NCBI GenBank assembly: GCA_029776155.1
Contig: JAKOTU010000052.1
Span: forward strand, 1 to 41,260
Source of the DNA: Bacillota bacterium
GTDB taxonomy: Bacteria > Bacillota > Limnochordia > Darwinibacteriales > Darwinibacteriaceae
Length of the DNA: 41,260 nucleotides
Direction of reading: 5' to 3'
Shown piece after piece: positions 7,475-14,780 of the stretch. The position numbers and the translations under genes are program-made. Under the pieces are notes generated by a model, which saw only the letters and a list, made by a program, of their open reading frames with translations, was not told the origin of the DNA and did no database searches. The stretch's first letter is position 1. Each line of letters starts with the position of its first letter.

Positions 7475-7640
7475 TGGCGAAGAAGGGAAAAAACCAAGTC
7501 CTGGGGAACGGACACAAGGTGTGTCCAGCAGCGACCTAAAGGAAGTGACCGGGGGGATAATCAGACCCAGCTGCAGTAAATGCGGCCAAGCACTTGATCT
7601 TCTCGGCCGCTGCCAAAACCCAAGCTGTCCGGGAAAATGA
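7440..7640 (+). CDS. Double-glycine-leader small protein with zinc-ribbon-like core (peptide 3)
   Basis: About 66 residues, starting at ATG 7440 or 7443 with AAGGAGG (7428-7434) five to eight bases upstream. The leader is less acidic but ends SSDLKEVTGG. The core is only 27 residues and begins IIRPSCSKCGQAL, closely resembling the IMRP...CPTCG start of the peptide 1 core; a second cysteine pair is CQNPSC. It overlaps the end of peptide 2 by 35 bases in another frame, so the two are translationally close. A hairpin follows eleven bases after the stop codon. Confidence 0.7.
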   Translation: MMAVSRPQGGGSGEEGKKPSPGERTQGVSSSDLKEVTGGIIRPSCSKCGQALDLLGRCQNPSCPGK

Positions 7641-7650
7641 GCTTTTTTAA

Positions 7651-7681
7651 GGGCCAATGCGCTCCAAGTGCGCATTGGCCC
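7651..7681. terminator. Hairpin between convergent genes, probable terminator
   Basis: A perfect 12-bp stem (GGGCCAATGCGC / GCGCATTGGCCC) with a 7-base loop lies between peptide 3 on the plus strand and the ATP-grasp gene on the minus strand. The T-tract is poor on both sides, so it may act in both directions with low efficiency. Confidence 0.55.
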
Positions 7682-7717
7682 CAGTCATTTACGGAGCCTT
7701 AAGCCCCAATTGCTGCT

Positions 7718-8968
7718 TTAGCGCACGGCCACCTGCGGCTGGGCCACTTCCTGCCGGAACTTTTCTTCATCAAAGAGGAAGTGTTCCAGGAAGAGTTCGC
7801 CCCCTTCCGGGCTGAGCAGGCGGCCCAGGTTGCGGAGGAGAAAAGCCCACAGGGCAAACCAGGGCTTCATGTCCCGGATATCCTCCATATCCAAGAAGGT
7901 TGGTTCCCGCTTGGCCCAGGTCCGCAAACGGGCCCATTTTTCTTTGGCCGAAAGGGTGTTATCGGTCAGACTGTACAGCAGCCAGCCCAGATCCAGGAAT
8001 TGGAGCTTGCAGCGCACCCCGTTTTTCTGTTTGGGAAGGCGTTCCAGCTCTTTACCGTTGATCAGATCCACAAAAGCGCCCATCAGATCTACACCGGCAA
8101 AGTGTCCCAGGATCACTCCGGGGGCAATGCGCGGATTGCAGTCAATGAGGTAGAGCTGGCCGGTAGTGTCGTCGCGCATGTAGTCAAAACTGATAAAGCC
8201 TGTCCAATTGAAATGCTTGATCAAGCGGGCATCAAACAGTTCCGCTTCGGGCTCATCCACCGTGATCCGGTACGAGCTTGTCCCGCCGCTAGTGGGCACC
8301 GTGCGCAGCGCCTTGAAAACCACATTTCCCTTCACCTCACCATTGACAGCCAAGTTGACTGTGCAGATGAGGGAACCCTTGATGTACTGCTGGATCAGGG
8401 GCGGCTGCTGTTCCAGTTGGTACTTCTTCACGATCTGCCCATATTCCCAGATCGCCCGGTCAGGATCGCTCACAATTTTCTGTCCGTGGGCGTTACAGGC
8501 CACCCGGGGCTTGATCACCACCGGCGAGTTCAGCTCCTTCAGCAGCCTAAATGCGCTCTCCACAGAATCGGGCGCTTCTGTGCGGGGAATCCTCACCCCC
8601 GCGGCCTGGGCGTACTCGCGCATGGCGTTCTTGTTATGGGCATAGGTGATCTCCTCAAAGGACATGGAGATCATCTTTGTGTACTGCTGGATGATGTCCC
8701 GGTAGTAGGACATTAAAAAACCGCACTCCAGAACGGGGAAATAAAAACTGTACTCTTCCCTCTTCAGCTCGTCGATTACCGCCTGGGCAAACCCCTGGGG
8801 GCTGTAGAGGAGGGAAGGCGCCACAATGCGCTTATCCACCGCATTGGAGTACGAGACAAAACTGCGGCTGTGGGAATCCACCACAGTCACTTTGCAGCCC
8901 AGTTCTTTGAGGCGGCGCACCACAAAGAGACTGGTGGGTGAAGCCGGTGTTGTTACCAGCGCTTTCAT
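7718..8968 (-). CDS. ATP-grasp family ligase (carbamoyl-phosphate-synthase-like)
   Basis: A 416-residue ATP-grasp enzyme, a family that joins a carboxylate to an amine or thiol via an acyl-phosphate. The N-terminal pre-ATP-grasp domain starts MKALVTTPASPTSLFVVRRL. ATP-binding stretches are PVVIKPRVACNAHG and PPLIQQYIKGS; the metal and phosphate site is LYLIDCNPR, with Asp in place of the more usual Glu. About 90 extra residues follow the catalytic core. I start it at the ATG 8968, which has GGGGGCAAG upstream, rather than 8983. It converges on the peptide cluster and diverges from the GNAT-like gene at 9096. Substrates are unknown; peptide or amino-acid amide formation is likely for the family. 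Confidence 0.82.
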   Translation of the reverse strand: MKALVTTPASPTSLFVVRRLKELGCKVTVVDSHSRSFVSYSNAVDKRIVAPSLLYSPQGFAQAVIDELKREEYSFYFPVLECGFLMSYYRDIIQQYTKMISMSFEEITYAHNKNAMREYAQAAGVRIPRTEAPDSVESAFRLLKELNSPVVIKPRVACNAHGQKIVSDPDRAIWEYGQIVKKYQLEQQPPLIQQYIKGSLICTVNLAVNGEVKGNVVFKALRTVPTSGGTSSYRITVDEPEAELFDARLIKHFNWTGFISFDYMRDDTTGQLYLIDCNPRIAPGVILGHFAGVDLMGAFVDLINGKELERLPKQKNGVRCKLQFLDLGWLLYSLTDNTLSAKEKWARLRTWAKREPTFLDMEDIRDMKPWFALWAFLLRNLGRLLSPEGGELFLEHFLFDEEKFRQEVAQPQVAVR

Positions 8969-9001
8969 TATACTTGCCCCCAATGGCTGATCAATTTATA
9001 A

Positions 9002-9029
9002 TTGAAGCAGCGTAATAGCTTTATATTAA
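9002..9029 (+). promoter_or_regulatory. Possible promoter for the GNAT-like gene at 9096
   Basis: In the AT-rich divergent gap, TTGAAG (9002-9007) is followed after 16 bases by TATTAA (9024-9029). The match is moderate, and the spacer is one base short of ideal. Confidence 0.35.
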
Positions 9030-9095
9030 CACATTTCCGGGCGGAAGGATAGAATTCTAGTTGAAACCATCCCAAGCTGCAAGGGGGACACCAAT

Positions 9096-10142
9096 GTGCG
9101 CGTGCGGCCGGCCACAGAAGCCGACAATGAGAAGCTGATCGCCATTGAACAGCTCACTCCCCAGGGCGGACAGATCCAACTCGTGAGTGAACGTAAAGAT
9201 TACCTTTTCCGCGCCAAGAAGTTCGCGGACCCCATTTTTCTGCTTGCTGAAGACGAAGAAGAAGATCTGATCCTGGGCATCATGGGCGTGGGCCCTGTGG
9301 CGGTGAAGCTGAACGGTGAAACCCGCCGCGGCGGGCTGGTCTTTGACTGGCGGTCCAATCCCTTGGCCCAGAAAGGCCTGCCCCGGCACATGTTCCGGCT
9401 CTGGCAGGCGGCCCACAAGGAAGTGGTCAACCGCGATCTGGACTTCCTGTTTGGCTACGTGAAAGAAGACAACGATCGCTCCATGGGCATTATCACCAGA
9501 TATGGTGCCCAGATCGTGGAAAGCAAGGATTTTTTGACCATACCGGTGCACGCCCCCTTCTGCCTCAGGCGAAAAGAGGTCGCCAAAGTTGCCTTTACGG
9601 CCAGCCCCAACGAGGAACAGGAATGGCAGTCCACGGCAGCACACTTCGGCAGCCTGGATCTCTTCCCCGACTGGAGCCAAAGGCAGGCAACCCGTGAACA
9701 GCGGGAGCGCTATCTTTTCGGCCGGTTCAACTATGGGGGCTCGTCGGTAAAAGTGTGGGATACCAGCGAAGAGTACACCAACCGGGTCCTGAATATTCCC
9801 CGCATCTTTAAGGTCATACGTCCCCTCTTCCGGATCGGATCAAAGGTGCTTCCCCTGCCCCACATCCCCAATCTGGGTGAGGAAATCAAGGTCTGGCAGC
9901 TCTTTGATCTGGTCTTGGACCAGCCCGGGGATTTGAATCCGCTCTTGGAAAAGGTGCGGCAGGCTGCGGTGAAAAAGGGTATCCACTACCTAGTGATCGC
10001 CTTAAGCCCAGAAGACCCGACCTACGAACCGGTGGCGAAAAAGGCCTGGGTGCGGCCGAGGTACAACCTCTTTGCCATGCCCCTAAAAGAGGGCGTTCCC
10101 CTGCCTAATCCCCCCACCTATATGGATGTCAGCTACCTCTAG
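9096..10142 (+). CDS. GNAT-like protein, about 348 residues
   Basis: The N-terminus MRVRPATEADNEKLIAIEQ is typical of GNAT proteins, and the first 170 residues fit such a fold (FGYVKEDNDRSMGIITRYGAQIV resembles the end of a GNAT domain). The canonical Q-x-x-G-x-G acetyl-CoA loop is not obvious, so catalysis is uncertain. The remaining half is probably a second, diverged domain of the same kind. The GTG start at 9096 has AAGGGGG eight bases upstream; an ATG two bases earlier is out of frame. It is divergent from the ATP-grasp gene. Pairs of GNAT-like and ATP-grasp proteins occur in several small-molecule and peptide pathways, which suggests but does not prove joint function. Confidence 0.7.
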   Translation: MRVRPATEADNEKLIAIEQLTPQGGQIQLVSERKDYLFRAKKFADPIFLLAEDEEEDLILGIMGVGPVAVKLNGETRRGGLVFDWRSNPLAQKGLPRHMFRLWQAAHKEVVNRDLDFLFGYVKEDNDRSMGIITRYGAQIVESKDFLTIPVHAPFCLRRKEVAKVAFTASPNEEQEWQSTAAHFGSLDLFPDWSQRQATREQRERYLFGRFNYGGSSVKVWDTSEEYTNRVLNIPRIFKVIRPLFRIGSKVLPLPHIPNLGEEIKVWQLFDLVLDQPGDLNPLLEKVRQAAVKKGIHYLVIALSPEDPTYEPVAKKAWVRPRYNLFAMPLKEGVPLPNPPTYMDVSYL

Positions 10143-10191
10143 TGAGTAATGTTGATAAACTAACGCAGTAAGCTTAGGGGAGAAGGAGAGT

Positions 10192-11556
10192 ATGAACCAA
10201 GCATCTGTTTTGGAAAACCACAAAGCTCAAATGGACAGACTCGTACGCCGGGTGATGATCACCGCCTTTGTGTTCTTTTTAGGGCTGAGCATCTTCAGGG
10301 GAGACCCCTTAGAGGCCCGCATTGTCTTCATCGGTGCCATCGTCATCTCCGCAGCCTTGAGTCCGCTAAAAAACCTTTTAGGCGGAACCGTTATGCGCTG
10401 GGGCTATGTCATCCTCACCGCGGGCGTTTTGACGGCAAGATTTGTGATGGGGGGCAATTTTGATATCCTCACGGTGGCCGCGGTATCGTTCCTTTTGGTG
10501 GTGGCCACCTACTTTGAGTTCAGCTACGTGACCCTTTACGGGGCCTTGATCCTCGTGGGCAACGGCGCCGCCTATCCCTGGTTCCGCCAGGCCTATGCGG
10601 TGCGAACTCTGGAGGAATGGGTGCCCATCGCGGTGGTGTTTGGCCTGACCACACTGGTCACGGCGTTCATGTGCCGCCGGGCGAAGGAACTGGTGACCTA
10701 CGCGGAAAACCATGCGGAAAGGGCAGAAAAAACCAGCCAGAAACTGGAAGAGGTGAATGCCCAGCTCCGCCAGGTGGCCAGTGAGCTCACAAAGGAAAGC
10801 CAGCAGCTGTCCGGTCTGATGGCAGAAAGCAGTGCCGTAATCGACCACGCCGCGGGCACTGCCCACCAGTTTGCCGCCCTTATGGAAACCTTAAGGCAGA
10901 GCGCAGCGGCCATGGACAAAACCGCTTCGGGTGTGGCCGAGCGGGCTGGGTCTGGTAATTCGGCGGTGGAAGAAATCGTGGACCAGGCAGAGCGGCTGCA
11001 TCAGCAGATTGCCGCCACAGCAGAGGTAGTCGCGGTCCTGGGACAGCGCTCCTCGGAGATCGGCAAGATCCTCACAACCATCAACGACGTCGCCGAACAG
11101 ACCAACCTCCTGGCCCTGAACGCAGCCATTGAGGCAGCACGGGCCGGAGAAGAGGGGCGGGGTTTTGCTGTAGTGGCTGAAGAGGTGCGCAAACTGGCCG
11201 AAGAGGCAGCGCAGGCCGCGAAAAACATCGGCGAGATGATCCTTCAGGTTCAAAGGGACACCCAGATCACCGCCGCAGAATCGGCAGCCAGCGCCAGCAA
11301 GGCCGCGGAAACGGCAGCCGCGGCGCGCCTCGCGGGCAATGAACTGAGAACCATCTTAAGTGAAATGAACAGCATCGTAGAGCAGATCGGAGAAGTCGTA
11401 TCCAGGCTCCAGCAGTCTGCAGATGGAAGCCGGGAAATCGCGGCAGCGGTGGGAGAGCAATCTGCTGCCATCGCCCAGATCTCCCGCACAGCGTCCAACC
11501 TGGACAACTTAGCCCATCAGCTGGCGGGCCTGTTAGAGGAACAGGACGAGTCCTAA
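10192..11556 (+). CDS. Methyl-accepting chemotaxis protein without a HAMP domain
   Basis: A 454-residue chemoreceptor. The first 165 residues contain five or six hydrophobic segments with short loops and no large extracellular sensor domain. A coiled coil from about 165 leads into the signalling domain. Its conserved hairpin tip, which contacts CheA/CheW, reads [20 protein letters not shown], then [17 protein letters not shown]. No clear HAMP linker is seen. The ATG is preceded by AGAAGGAGAG, 49 bases after the GNAT-like gene, so they may be co-transcribed. With a multi-pass membrane sensor it may detect a membrane-related or energy signal; the ligand is unknown. Confidence 0.9.
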   Translation: MNQASVLENHKAQMDRLVRRVMITAFVFFLGLSIFRGDPLEARIVFIGAIVISAALSPLKNLLGGTVMRWGYVILTAGVLTARFVMGGNFDILTVAAVSFLLVVATYFEFSYVTLYGALILVGNGAAYPWFRQAYAVRTLEEWVPIAVVFGLTTLVTAFMCRRAKELVTYAENHAERAEKTSQKLEEVNAQLRQVASELTKESQQLSGLMAESSAVIDHAAGTAHQFAALMETLRQSAAAMDKTASGVAERAGSGNSAVEEIVDQAERLHQQIAATAEVVAVLGQRSSEIGKILTTINDVAEQTNLLALNAAIEAARAGEEGRGFAVVAEEVRKLAEEAAQAAKNIGEMILQVQRDTQITAAESAASASKAAETAAAARLAGNELRTILSEMNSIVEQIGEVVSRLQQSADGSREIAAAVGEQSAAIAQISRTASNLDNLAHQLAGLLEEQDES

Positions 11557-11597
11557 CGAGGCAAGTATTCTGAACGGAACATCCCCCAGAAACCGAA

Positions 11598-11640
11598 AAA
11601 GGCAAGATTGGTCATGAACCGATCTTGCCTTTTGGTTTTC
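11598..11640 (+). terminator. Intrinsic terminator after the chemoreceptor gene
   Basis: A 14-bp stem (AAAGGCAAGATTGG / CCGATCTTGCCTTT, one G-U pair) with a 7-base loop is followed by TGGTTTTC. It starts about 40 bases after the stop codon. The next hundred bases up to the abi gene hold nothing I can name. Confidence 0.8.
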
Positions 11641-11741
11641 TCAGCATTTTTTGCTGCGCGCCTGAAGGACGCTGTGACCTATTGCAGAAAAGCTGCTTGT
11701 GCTAGTAATACTCCAGCGATCTGTCTAGGTGATCCCTGCCC

Positions 11742-12653
11742 TTACTCCTTGGCTGCAGCGACTTGTTTTTCAGGACAACTCTTTAACAGGATCGTCTTCC
11801 AGTTGAGAGGGAACCCTATGCAAGATAACTCGATGACTTCATCGTATTCGTCAAATAGGCGTTCGAGTTCATCAACAATATAGGTATCCCATTCATTTGC
11901 ATCCAGATATAGCGCTTTCATCACAAATACTATATCGAAAACCCTATGAGTTGTCTTCTTAAAGGCAGCATGATGTTTCTTGCACGGTATAGGGGTTTTC
12001 TGAATACCGAAATCATACAACCTCATGTAATGGGCGATCATGTTCCTCAAATATCTGACATTCTCAATCCAACTTGCGAGTTGGACTGGACCGGTGTTGA
12101 ACTCCTTCGCTATAGCCTTTTGAGACTTCGTCGGCAAATTCTTGAACAAAGCCTCCAGCATTCCGAGAGTAAACAACTCAATGGCAACCCATACAGGCAT
12201 AGTGCCCTGATATTCTTGTAGATGATGATGCACAAAAGGGAGTTTCTTGTTCTTTTCTACATTCTCCTTAAACCTGGCAATAGTCTCCTTATGCTTGTCG
12301 GCGTCCCTGAAGTTTTCAGAATATAAGTACCCATCGGGGCCAATCGAATGAGCCAAGTGGTATGCTATTTTTGTTTTCAGAGTATGCTCCACTGTCTCAA
12401 TAGCGTACATAAGAACGTTTCGGAAGCGCCGATCAAACTCGATAATGTCGATGATCCGCTCGAAGGTGAGGCCATCTTCATAGTCGTCACTGCCTGGCTT
12501 TCGGAAGCTGAAAAGATATCCCGACAACGTGTAATAGTTGAACCTAGACAGAACCTCCATCGCTTTTTCCCGATCAGCAATGACCAACCCTCTATCCTCG
12601 AGCAAGTCAAGTTGCTGCTCAAACGTCGTGGCAGGTTTGAGTGGTTTTGTCAT
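11742..12653 (-). CDS. Abi_2 family (AbiD/AbiF-like) abortive infection protein
   Basis: A 303-residue HEPN-type protein of the Abi_2 family, linked to phage defence and RNA cleavage. The diagnostic N-terminal motif is RFNYYTLSGYLFSFR (residues 37-51). The catalytic-type R-x4-H is RNMIAH at 203-208. A second basic/His helix, ETVEHTLKTKIAYHL, lies around 86-100. The ATG at 12653 is chosen because GGGAG lies six bases upstream; an ATG at 12659 abuts it. The gene is visibly AT-richer than its neighbours and lies at the 3' side of a tRNA gene, both signs of horizontal transfer. Its leader contains a terminator-like structured RNA, described separately. Confidence 0.9.
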   Translation of the reverse strand: MTKPLKPATTFEQQLDLLEDRGLVIADREKAMEVLSRFNYYTLSGYLFSFRKPGSDDYEDGLTFERIIDIIEFDRRFRNVLMYAIETVEHTLKTKIAYHLAHSIGPDGYLYSENFRDADKHKETIARFKENVEKNKKLPFVHHHLQEYQGTMPVWVAIELFTLGMLEALFKNLPTKSQKAIAKEFNTGPVQLASWIENVRYLRNMIAHYMRLYDFGIQKTPIPCKKHHAAFKKTTHRVFDIVFVMKALYLDANEWDTYIVDELERLFDEYDEVIELSCIGFPLNWKTILLKSCPEKQVAAAKE

Positions 12654-12664
12654 GGCCATCTCCC

Positions 12665-12736
12665 AAAAAAACTCAACCCCGCCATGGTACGCATTAATTA
12701 GATAACTAATTAAGAGGCGCGGCGGGGTCTAAATCA
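12665..12736 (-). ncRNA. Structured leader or small RNA upstream of the abi gene
   Basis: Transcribed from the promoter at 12743-12772, this stretch of about 72 bases folds into nested helices. The outer stem is ACCCCGCC (12728-12721) with GGCGGGGT (12683-12676). The inner stem is TTAATTAG with CTAATTAA (12713-12706 and 12701-12694), closed by a TTAT loop. Four bases after the outer stem comes a run of seven T (12671-12665), then the GGGAG ribosome site of abi. It looks like a short RNA ending at an intrinsic terminator, or an attenuator controlling abi. The structure is seen directly; a separate RNA product is inferred. Confidence 0.55.
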
Positions 12737-12742
12737 TGTCTA

Positions 12743-12772
12743 ATTATGTGATCAAAAAAGGGGAAATGTCAA
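12743..12772 (-). promoter_or_regulatory. Sigma-A-type promoter of the abi leader RNA
   Basis: On the minus strand a perfect TTGACA (12772-12767) is followed after 18 bases by CATAAT (12748-12743). The predicted start is near 12736, just ahead of the nested hairpin. Confidence 0.72.
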
Positions 12773-12921
12773 TACCTATTCTGTTCATTTTCTGATTACA
12801 GAAGAACAACATCTCGTTGCTGATCGTAACGAGGATCTCCGTAGCTTCACATCGGGGAAAGCCAACCGACGGTCGAACAGTCTCCGCCGGTAGGCACACG
12901 TTCATTACCTTAGCCGAAGAG
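12773..12921. other. Non-coding stretch between the abi promoter and the tRNA terminator
   Basis: About 150 bases without a supported gene. The one structure I see is a short inverted repeat CTCGTT/AACGAG (12813-12818 and 12828-12833, 9-base loop). I looked for a copy of the tRNA 3' end that would mark an integration site and saw none. Confidence 0.4.
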
Positions 12922-12947
12922 AAAAAAAGACCACAAGGGTGGTCTTT
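12922..12947 (-). terminator. Intrinsic terminator of tRNA-Arg
   Basis: On the minus strand a perfect 9-bp stem (AAAGACCAC / GTGGTCTTT, 4-base loop) runs into TTTTTT, 15 bases beyond the tRNA 3' end. Confidence 0.9.
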
Positions 12948-12962
12948 AGCTGGCTATTTCAA

Positions 12963-13038
12963 TGGCGGCCCCGGCAGGAATCGAACCTGCGACACACGGT
13001 TTAGGAAACCGCTGCTCTATCCCCTGAGCTACGGGGCC
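12963..13038 (-). tRNA. tRNA-Arg (anticodon CCU)
   Basis: The minus strand gives a full cloverleaf. The acceptor is GGCCCCG with CGGGGCC, the D-arm is GCTCAGGGGATAGAGC, and the anticodon loop is TTCCTAA (anticodon CCT, reading AGG). The T-arm is CAGGTTCGAATCCTG, and CCA is encoded at the 3' end (12965-12963). Its promoter lies just upstream and its terminator just downstream, so it is an independent unit. Confidence 0.96.
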
Positions 13039-13049
13039 AGCTCTTTCGT

Positions 13050-13078
13050 ATTATACCACACCCGTGCCCAATACACAA
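13050..13078 (-). promoter_or_regulatory. Promoter of tRNA-Arg
   Basis: On the minus strand TTGTGT (13078-13073) is followed after 17 bases by TATAAT (13055-13050), with a TGG extension before the -10. Transcription would begin a few bases before the mature tRNA end. Confidence 0.75.
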
Positions 13079-13114
13079 CAACTTCGCGCAGGGGAATAAC
13101 CGGGCTTGGGCTGC

Positions 13115-14713
13115 CTATTCCTCAACAATAATGGTTAAGCTCACCGGCTCAGAGCCGAAGGACTCGGGTAGATAACCGGTAAGCACTGCACGGCCCGGCA
13201 GCAAAGCCATAATTTCATTTTGATCCCCCTGCTCGTACAGCAAAGAGATCACCCCATCCTCCTGCTCTATCTCCCACATGGGTGCTATGTTCACCGAGGT
13301 GCCATTTTTCCAGCCTATGGCGGAAAACCAGAGCTTCTCCCCTACCGTCATGGTGAGGGTGTCCTCCAGCCATCTGTATCCGCCACCCTCACGCGCACGC
13401 AGCCTGATTTCATCCACTTGGGGAGGGTCTGTTTTGATCCCGATCCTTCTGCCTTGGCTCAAGGTTCTGTAGCAGTCTTCCACGACCACCAAGTAGTGGT
13501 ACTCCCGTCCCTCTTCCACATCGCGGTCTTGGAAGATGGGGAACCTTCCCGTGTAAACCTCTTCACCGTCTTCCAGGCTTTGGGGCGCTTCCCCTTCCTT
13601 GCGCACAATCCGCACCTGCTCGAAGGTCTCCAAGGGCGGATTGGTCCACTTCAGCACCACAACCCGCTCCAGTAGGTCAAAATACCCGATTTCCAGGTGG
13701 TCCACATCCCGAATCTCTTGGGGTTCTGGGGGAGTAGGATTTTCCGTGTGCTGTTCGGCCAGGAATCTGATGGGAAAGGGATTAGTCAGTTTGAAGGTGA
13801 TCAGGTCATCACTCGGGTCCTCTGGAGTCCCGTTATCGTATACCTCGATCAGATCAGTGAGGTCATACTCGAATATCAGGTGGTTCGTTTTCCTCAGATC
13901 CAGCCGCAAGCCCGGGTTGTAGATGATGTAGCCTGCATGCCCCCACGTTGAGTCTGTTTCCCAATAGGTGGGCCTGAAGTTATCCACATACGCTCCATCG
14001 GGATTGATGATGAAAGGTGCTTGGACTTGGTCCACAAACAACATGCTGAGCACCACCGTGTCTTCACGGCCTTCTAGAGGAATCAAATCGGCGAACTCAA
14101 AAACATGGAGATCTCCCTCCAGGCGCGCCAGGCCGCCAAAATCCACATTGGCGTAATCGGGACCCAGGTCTACCTTAACCTGCCCCACGTAGGGCAGCTC
14201 GCTGTTGGGCCGATCCGCTTTCCACCCGGCAGTGCGGGTGAACATGGTGACCCGCACAGACTGCCAATCAAAATCGGTCTCCCTTACCGCATAGGCTGCA
14301 TTCAAGATTTCATTGGCACAGGCCAAATCGAAGTTGGGCAGAATGGACCAGCCTCCGTCTGGCGTGCTGTTTACCTCCGAAGTCAAGGAGAGCATCAAGG
14401 TGTCGCCAGGAGGTTTTTCCAGCTGGATCCCTTCCAAGGAAATGATCAATGAACTTGGCGTAAAGGACCCCACAAGCTCACCTTGAGCTTCGCTGGCGAA
14501 GGGCTCTCGGTAAATGTCAGGCGTAAAGAGGTTATCCTCAAAATCCTTGGGAGAGCTAACGTTTGTGGACAGGAGGGCTAGACCTGAGACACCACCCCGT
14601 TTGGCCACAAAGCTAACCTACAGATTCCCCAAAACCTCCCGATCAGAGCTGCCGCTGCCCAGACAACCGGTGAGCAGCAGCGCGACCACTACCAACACAG
14701 CCAGTTTCTTCAT
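13115..14713 (-). pseudogene. FN3-like lipoprotein gene interrupted by an in-frame TAG codon
   Basis: A 533-codon frame starts at ATG 14713 behind AAGGAGG. It encodes a lipoprotein signal (MKKLAVLVVVALLLTGC, then LGSGSS), but codon 32 is TAG (14620-14618). The same frame then runs uninterrupted for 500 codons. A GTG restart at 14608 has no ribosome site and would lack the signal. The body is acidic and beta-rich. Around the last 230 residues there is a fibronectin type III-like module (VVLKWTNPP...YHYLVVVEDCYR), followed by a possible Ig-like domain at the C-terminus. I recognise no enzyme motif. It follows the DUF2225 gene by 67 bases, probably in one operon. It may be a recent pseudogene, a sequencing error or a read-through product; TAG ends other genes here, so general recoding is unlikely. 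Confidence 0.75.
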
Positions 14714-14780
14714 TTCCAGTCCTCCTTCGTTGAAACGGAAACTTCATGTGTCGCGAGGTATTGCCAGCGTTCAGGCTCCT

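Noticed and set aside
5850..7640. Lanthipeptide, sactipeptide or lasso cluster
   Set aside because: No LanM/LanBC, radical SAM, lasso cyclase or C39 exporter in the window; the peptides are therefore described as an unclassified family.
12817..13131. Plus-strand 104-residue ORF over the tRNA
   Set aside because: It reads through the tRNA antisense (GPGRNRTCDTRFRKPLLYPL), a well-known false protein produced by tRNA genes.
13115..14713. TAG as a generally recoded sense codon (for example pyrrolysine)
   Set aside because: Several intact genes in the window end in TAG, no pyl genes are present here, and the affected protein is not a methyltransferase.
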